Shown here: one piece after another, positions 4,993 to 6,704 of the stretch
Layout of the letters: every line of letters starts with the position of its first letter
Numbering within the stretch: position 1 is the first letter of the stretch
Origin: Candidatus Bathyarchaeota archaeon B63
Lineage (GTDB): Archaea > Thermoproteota > Bathyarchaeia > Bathyarchaeales > DTEX01
Direction of reading: 5' to 3'
DNA: 6,704 bases
Assembly (NCBI GenBank): GCA_001593845.1
Contig: LUCF01000084.1
Location: forward strand, 1-6,704
Program-made: the position numbers and the translations under genes
The notes under the pieces: generated by a model
What the model was told of the DNA's origin: nothing
Seen by the model: the letters and a program-made list of their open reading frames with translations, nothing else
The model's database searches: none

Positions 4993-5051
4993 GGCCTCCA
5001 GCATGCTGTATTTTAGGCTTCCATGTTTAAACGTTATGGTTCAACGGCCCA

Positions 5052-6386
5052 TCAGGGGACACCATACTCCCTTCCCCTCTCCGGAATTATGATCCGGCTC
5101 TCGATGTCCCTCATGAACCTTCTGAAGAGCTCCGGATGGGCTCCGTGAATCGGGAAGATAGTCCTCGGAGCCATCACCATAAGGGACTTCCTGAGGTGGA
5201 GCGGGGTGATATGGCCTGAGACGTGGACATGAAACTGGGGAAGGCCGTAATGCTCAAGCCAGTTCGTCAGCCTATTAAAGTCTATCTCCATCTCCTCATT
5301 GAAGGGTTCAGAGGTCGAGACTATATAGCAGCTCCCAGCATCAGGCCTTATCTCCGTGAGCTCGGTGAGGTCATGGAATGTGCAGGCGAAGACTATCTCC
5401 CTCTGCCTCTCCGCGACCTCACGTGAATCAACGGTCCTCCCGAGGCTCATCGCCTCCATCTCCCAGCCGAAGTACCTCTTCTTCTCCTTACGGAATATCA
5501 GTATGTCCTGGTCCTCTATGCTGGGCAGGCTTAGATGGGGATCCCCGCTGAGCTGATGTAGGATGTAGGCCTGCCTGGGGGTTATGACCAGCCTCCTCCC
5601 GTTTCTCTTGGCGGATTCATAGAATGACCTCAGCCTGTCAATGTCTGCGCATGCGAAATTCGCCATGACGAGGCCTGATGTACTATTGATTATGGAGTTG
5701 AGTTTCTCCATGACCTCGGGCTCCGATGAGATGTCGATGGAGGTCATGTTCGTGTGCTCGCAGATGGTCACATCAGGCCTCGCCTCCGCCGACTTCGATA
5801 TAAAATCCTCGGTCAGGTCTGGTCTGGAGCCGTGCCGCCTGAAGTCCCCCGTGTAGACGATGGTGCCTGAGGATGCGTATATGATGAAGCCGTAGGAGCC
5901 TGGAACGGAGTGGTCGACGTGTACAGGCTCAACCTCCACGCTCCCGATCTTCAGCAGATCCCCGGTCCTGAAGGTCCTGAACTGTATGTCCTTGATGTCG
6001 AACTCGAGGGTTGGGGGCCTCACCTCGCTGTATGCCTTCAGTATCCTCGCCGCTGTCTCCCCGCAGTATATGGGGATCTCCCTCTTCAGAAATGAGATGT
6101 AGGCGGAGTGATCCATATGCGAATGCGAGAGGAAGACGGCGTCGATCATCGGCTCCTCAGGGTCGAACTCGTAAGCCCCCTCCAGCCGGGGGAGAATCCC
6201 GAACTCCAGGAGTCCCTTCTCGTTCTTCGGGGAGAGGAACGGGATTGAGTAGTACTGGTACCTGAGGGAGAAGGACATGCCGAAGTCGAGAAGTATCCGT
6301 GTATCCCGATCCTTGAGCAGGATCTTGTTTCCGCCTATCTCATTCACCCCGCCGTAGAATATGAAGGACGTCATCTCATGCTTCAC
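5052..6386 (-). CDS. Metallo-beta-lactamase/beta-CASP RNase J-like nuclease
   Basis: A 444-residue protein with the full motif set of RNA-processing MBL/beta-CASP nucleases. Motif 1 is D34 (LLDFG), motif 2 HSHMDH (88-93), the motif 3 His H159 (DHSVPGS), and motif 4 D181 (YTGDFRRHG). The beta-CASP part carries motif A E210-T212 (EHTN), ANFACADIDRL (242-252), motif B HVSGH (388-392) and motif C PIHG (412-415). The HxSGH...PxHG end is characteristic of RNase J, so 5'-3' exo- or endonucleolytic RNA decay or maturation in the cytoplasm is the likely role. It lacks the long C-terminal extension of bacterial RNase J and is divergent, so the substrate is unknown. The start is GTG 6386, 28 nt after a TATA-like TTATTTT; ATG 6374 is an alternative. 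Stop is TGA. Confidence 0.88.
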   Translation of the reverse strand: MKHEMTSFIFYGGVNEIGGNKILLKDRDTRILLDFGMSFSLRYQYYSIPFLSPKNEKGLLEFGILPRLEGAYEFDPEEPMIDAVFLSHSHMDHSAYISFLKREIPIYCGETAARILKAYSEVRPPTLEFDIKDIQFRTFRTGDLLKIGSVEVEPVHVDHSVPGSYGFIIYASSGTIVYTGDFRRHGSRPDLTEDFISKSAEARPDVTICEHTNMTSIDISSEPEVMEKLNSIINSTSGLVMANFACADIDRLRSFYESAKRNGRRLVITPRQAYILHQLSGDPHLSLPSIEDQDILIFRKEKKRYFGWEMEAMSLGRTVDSREVAERQREIVFACTFHDLTELTEIRPDAGSCYIVSTSEPFNEEMEIDFNRLTNWLEHYGLPQFHVHVSGHITPLHLRKSLMVMAPRTIFPIHGAHPELFRRFMRDIESRIIIPERGREYGVP

Positions 6387-6410
6387 GTTTATTATCTGAT
6401 ACTCAAGGAG

Positions 6411-6436
6411 AAAATAAGGGAGCCCTACAAAATAAA
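6411..6436 (-). promoter_or_regulatory. TATA-like elements upstream of the beta-CASP nuclease
   Basis: Two AT-rich elements on the minus strand: TTATTTT (6411-6417), centred 28 nt before GTG 6386 as for a leaderless start, and TTTATTTT (6429-6436), which would give a leader of about 20 nt (GTG) or 32 nt (ATG 6374). Only 53 nt separate the neighbouring genes, so read-through from the upstream gene is also possible. Confidence 0.35.
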
Positions 6437-6439
6437 GGG

Positions 6440-6704
6440 TTACTCATCCTCAGCCCTCCTCTCATCAAGTCTCCTCTTGCATGTATTCGCGATCACGTAG
6501 AGTATGTGAGGCGGGGTGAAGAAGCTGAAGACCTTGAGGTACTTCGGAGATCTCGCCTCCATTATCCTCTCCGCGTCTCCCCCGGCCCCCAGGTATCCGT
6601 CGATGAAGCTCTCCGTCATCCTCCTAGGAACCCTGATGGGCGACATGTAAGCGTAGTGGCCCAAGTAATAGAGGAACTCAGCTATGTCCCAGGCCTGATC
6701 CCCT
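6440..6704 (-). CDS. C-terminal end of an unidentified protein (possibly kinase-like), partial
   Basis: The last 87 residues of a gene that begins beyond the right edge; the first complete codon is 6703-6701 and the stop is TAA at 6442-6440. It starts GDQAWDIAEFLYYLGHYA, and an SFIDGYLGAGG stretch follows near residues 33-43. A GDxAWDIAxFL segment followed by a FxxGYL segment recalls the C-terminal lobe of aminoglycoside-phosphotransferase-like kinases. That is weak pattern recognition, and the catalytic motifs would lie outside the window. An in-frame TTG at 6664 is not a believable start because homologous-looking sequence continues upstream. The tail is charged (RRLDERRAEDE). Confidence 0.6.
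   Translation of the reverse strand, partial: GDQAWDIAEFLYYLGHYAYMSPIRVPRRMTESFIDGYLGAGGDAERIMEARSPKYLKVFSFFTPPHILYVIANTCKRRLDERRAEDE

Noticed and set aside
1..6704. CRISPR array, insertion sequence, prophage or toxin-antitoxin module
   Set aside because: No repeated spacer pattern, transposase, terminal inverted repeats or small paired genes were seen; apart from the tRNA and edges the window is filled by cellular genes.

Overview
The window is archaeal. It carries a two-repeat TATA-binding protein, TATA-box promoters (one placed for a leaderless message), a signal peptidase with Ser-His-Asp catalysis, an archaeal-type TrmI methyltransferase, an RNase J-like beta-CASP nuclease, and a tRNA gene split by introns with bulge-helix-bulge (BHB) splice motifs. 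The multi-intron tRNA and the gene types fit the TACK/Thermoproteota side of the archaea, possibly a Bathyarchaeia-like or thermophilic lineage. That placement is inference; no marker here fixes the genus.

Layout, left to right. Positions 1-169 hold no firm gene, only an unresolved short reading frame at the edge and a possible tRNA promoter. Positions 170-317 (+) are a tRNA-Lys(CUU) gene that I resolve into four exons and three short introns (24, 19 and 28 nt). All protein genes lie on the minus strand. From left to right they are a two-CBS-domain protein (441-872), a HAD-fold protein that has lost nearly all catalytic residues (1001-1696), a two-SIS-domain sugar-phosphate isomerase resembling the isomerase half of GlmS (1693-2775), TBP (2801-3361), signal peptidase I (3466-4071), TrmI broken by a frameshift (4197-4965), a metallo-beta-lactamase/beta-CASP nuclease (5052-6386), and the 3' end of an unidentified gene (6440 to beyond 6704).

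Transcription runs right to left for the proteins. TBP, the SIS isomerase and the HAD protein look like one operon: there is a clear TATA box before TBP, a 25-nt gap before the isomerase, and an ATGA overlap between isomerase and HAD. The CBS gene, trmI and probably the nuclease have their own TATA elements. The window mixes transcription (TBP), RNA maturation (tRNA, TrmI, nuclease), secretion (signal peptidase) and amino-sugar metabolism (SIS protein).

The points most worth a second look are the three-intron tRNA-Lys with splice folds that compete with the mature fold, the degenerate HAD protein translationally coupled to the isomerase, the trmI frameshift, and a stretch of about 43 bp upstream of the signal peptidase gene that reads like the 3' end of 23S rRNA.
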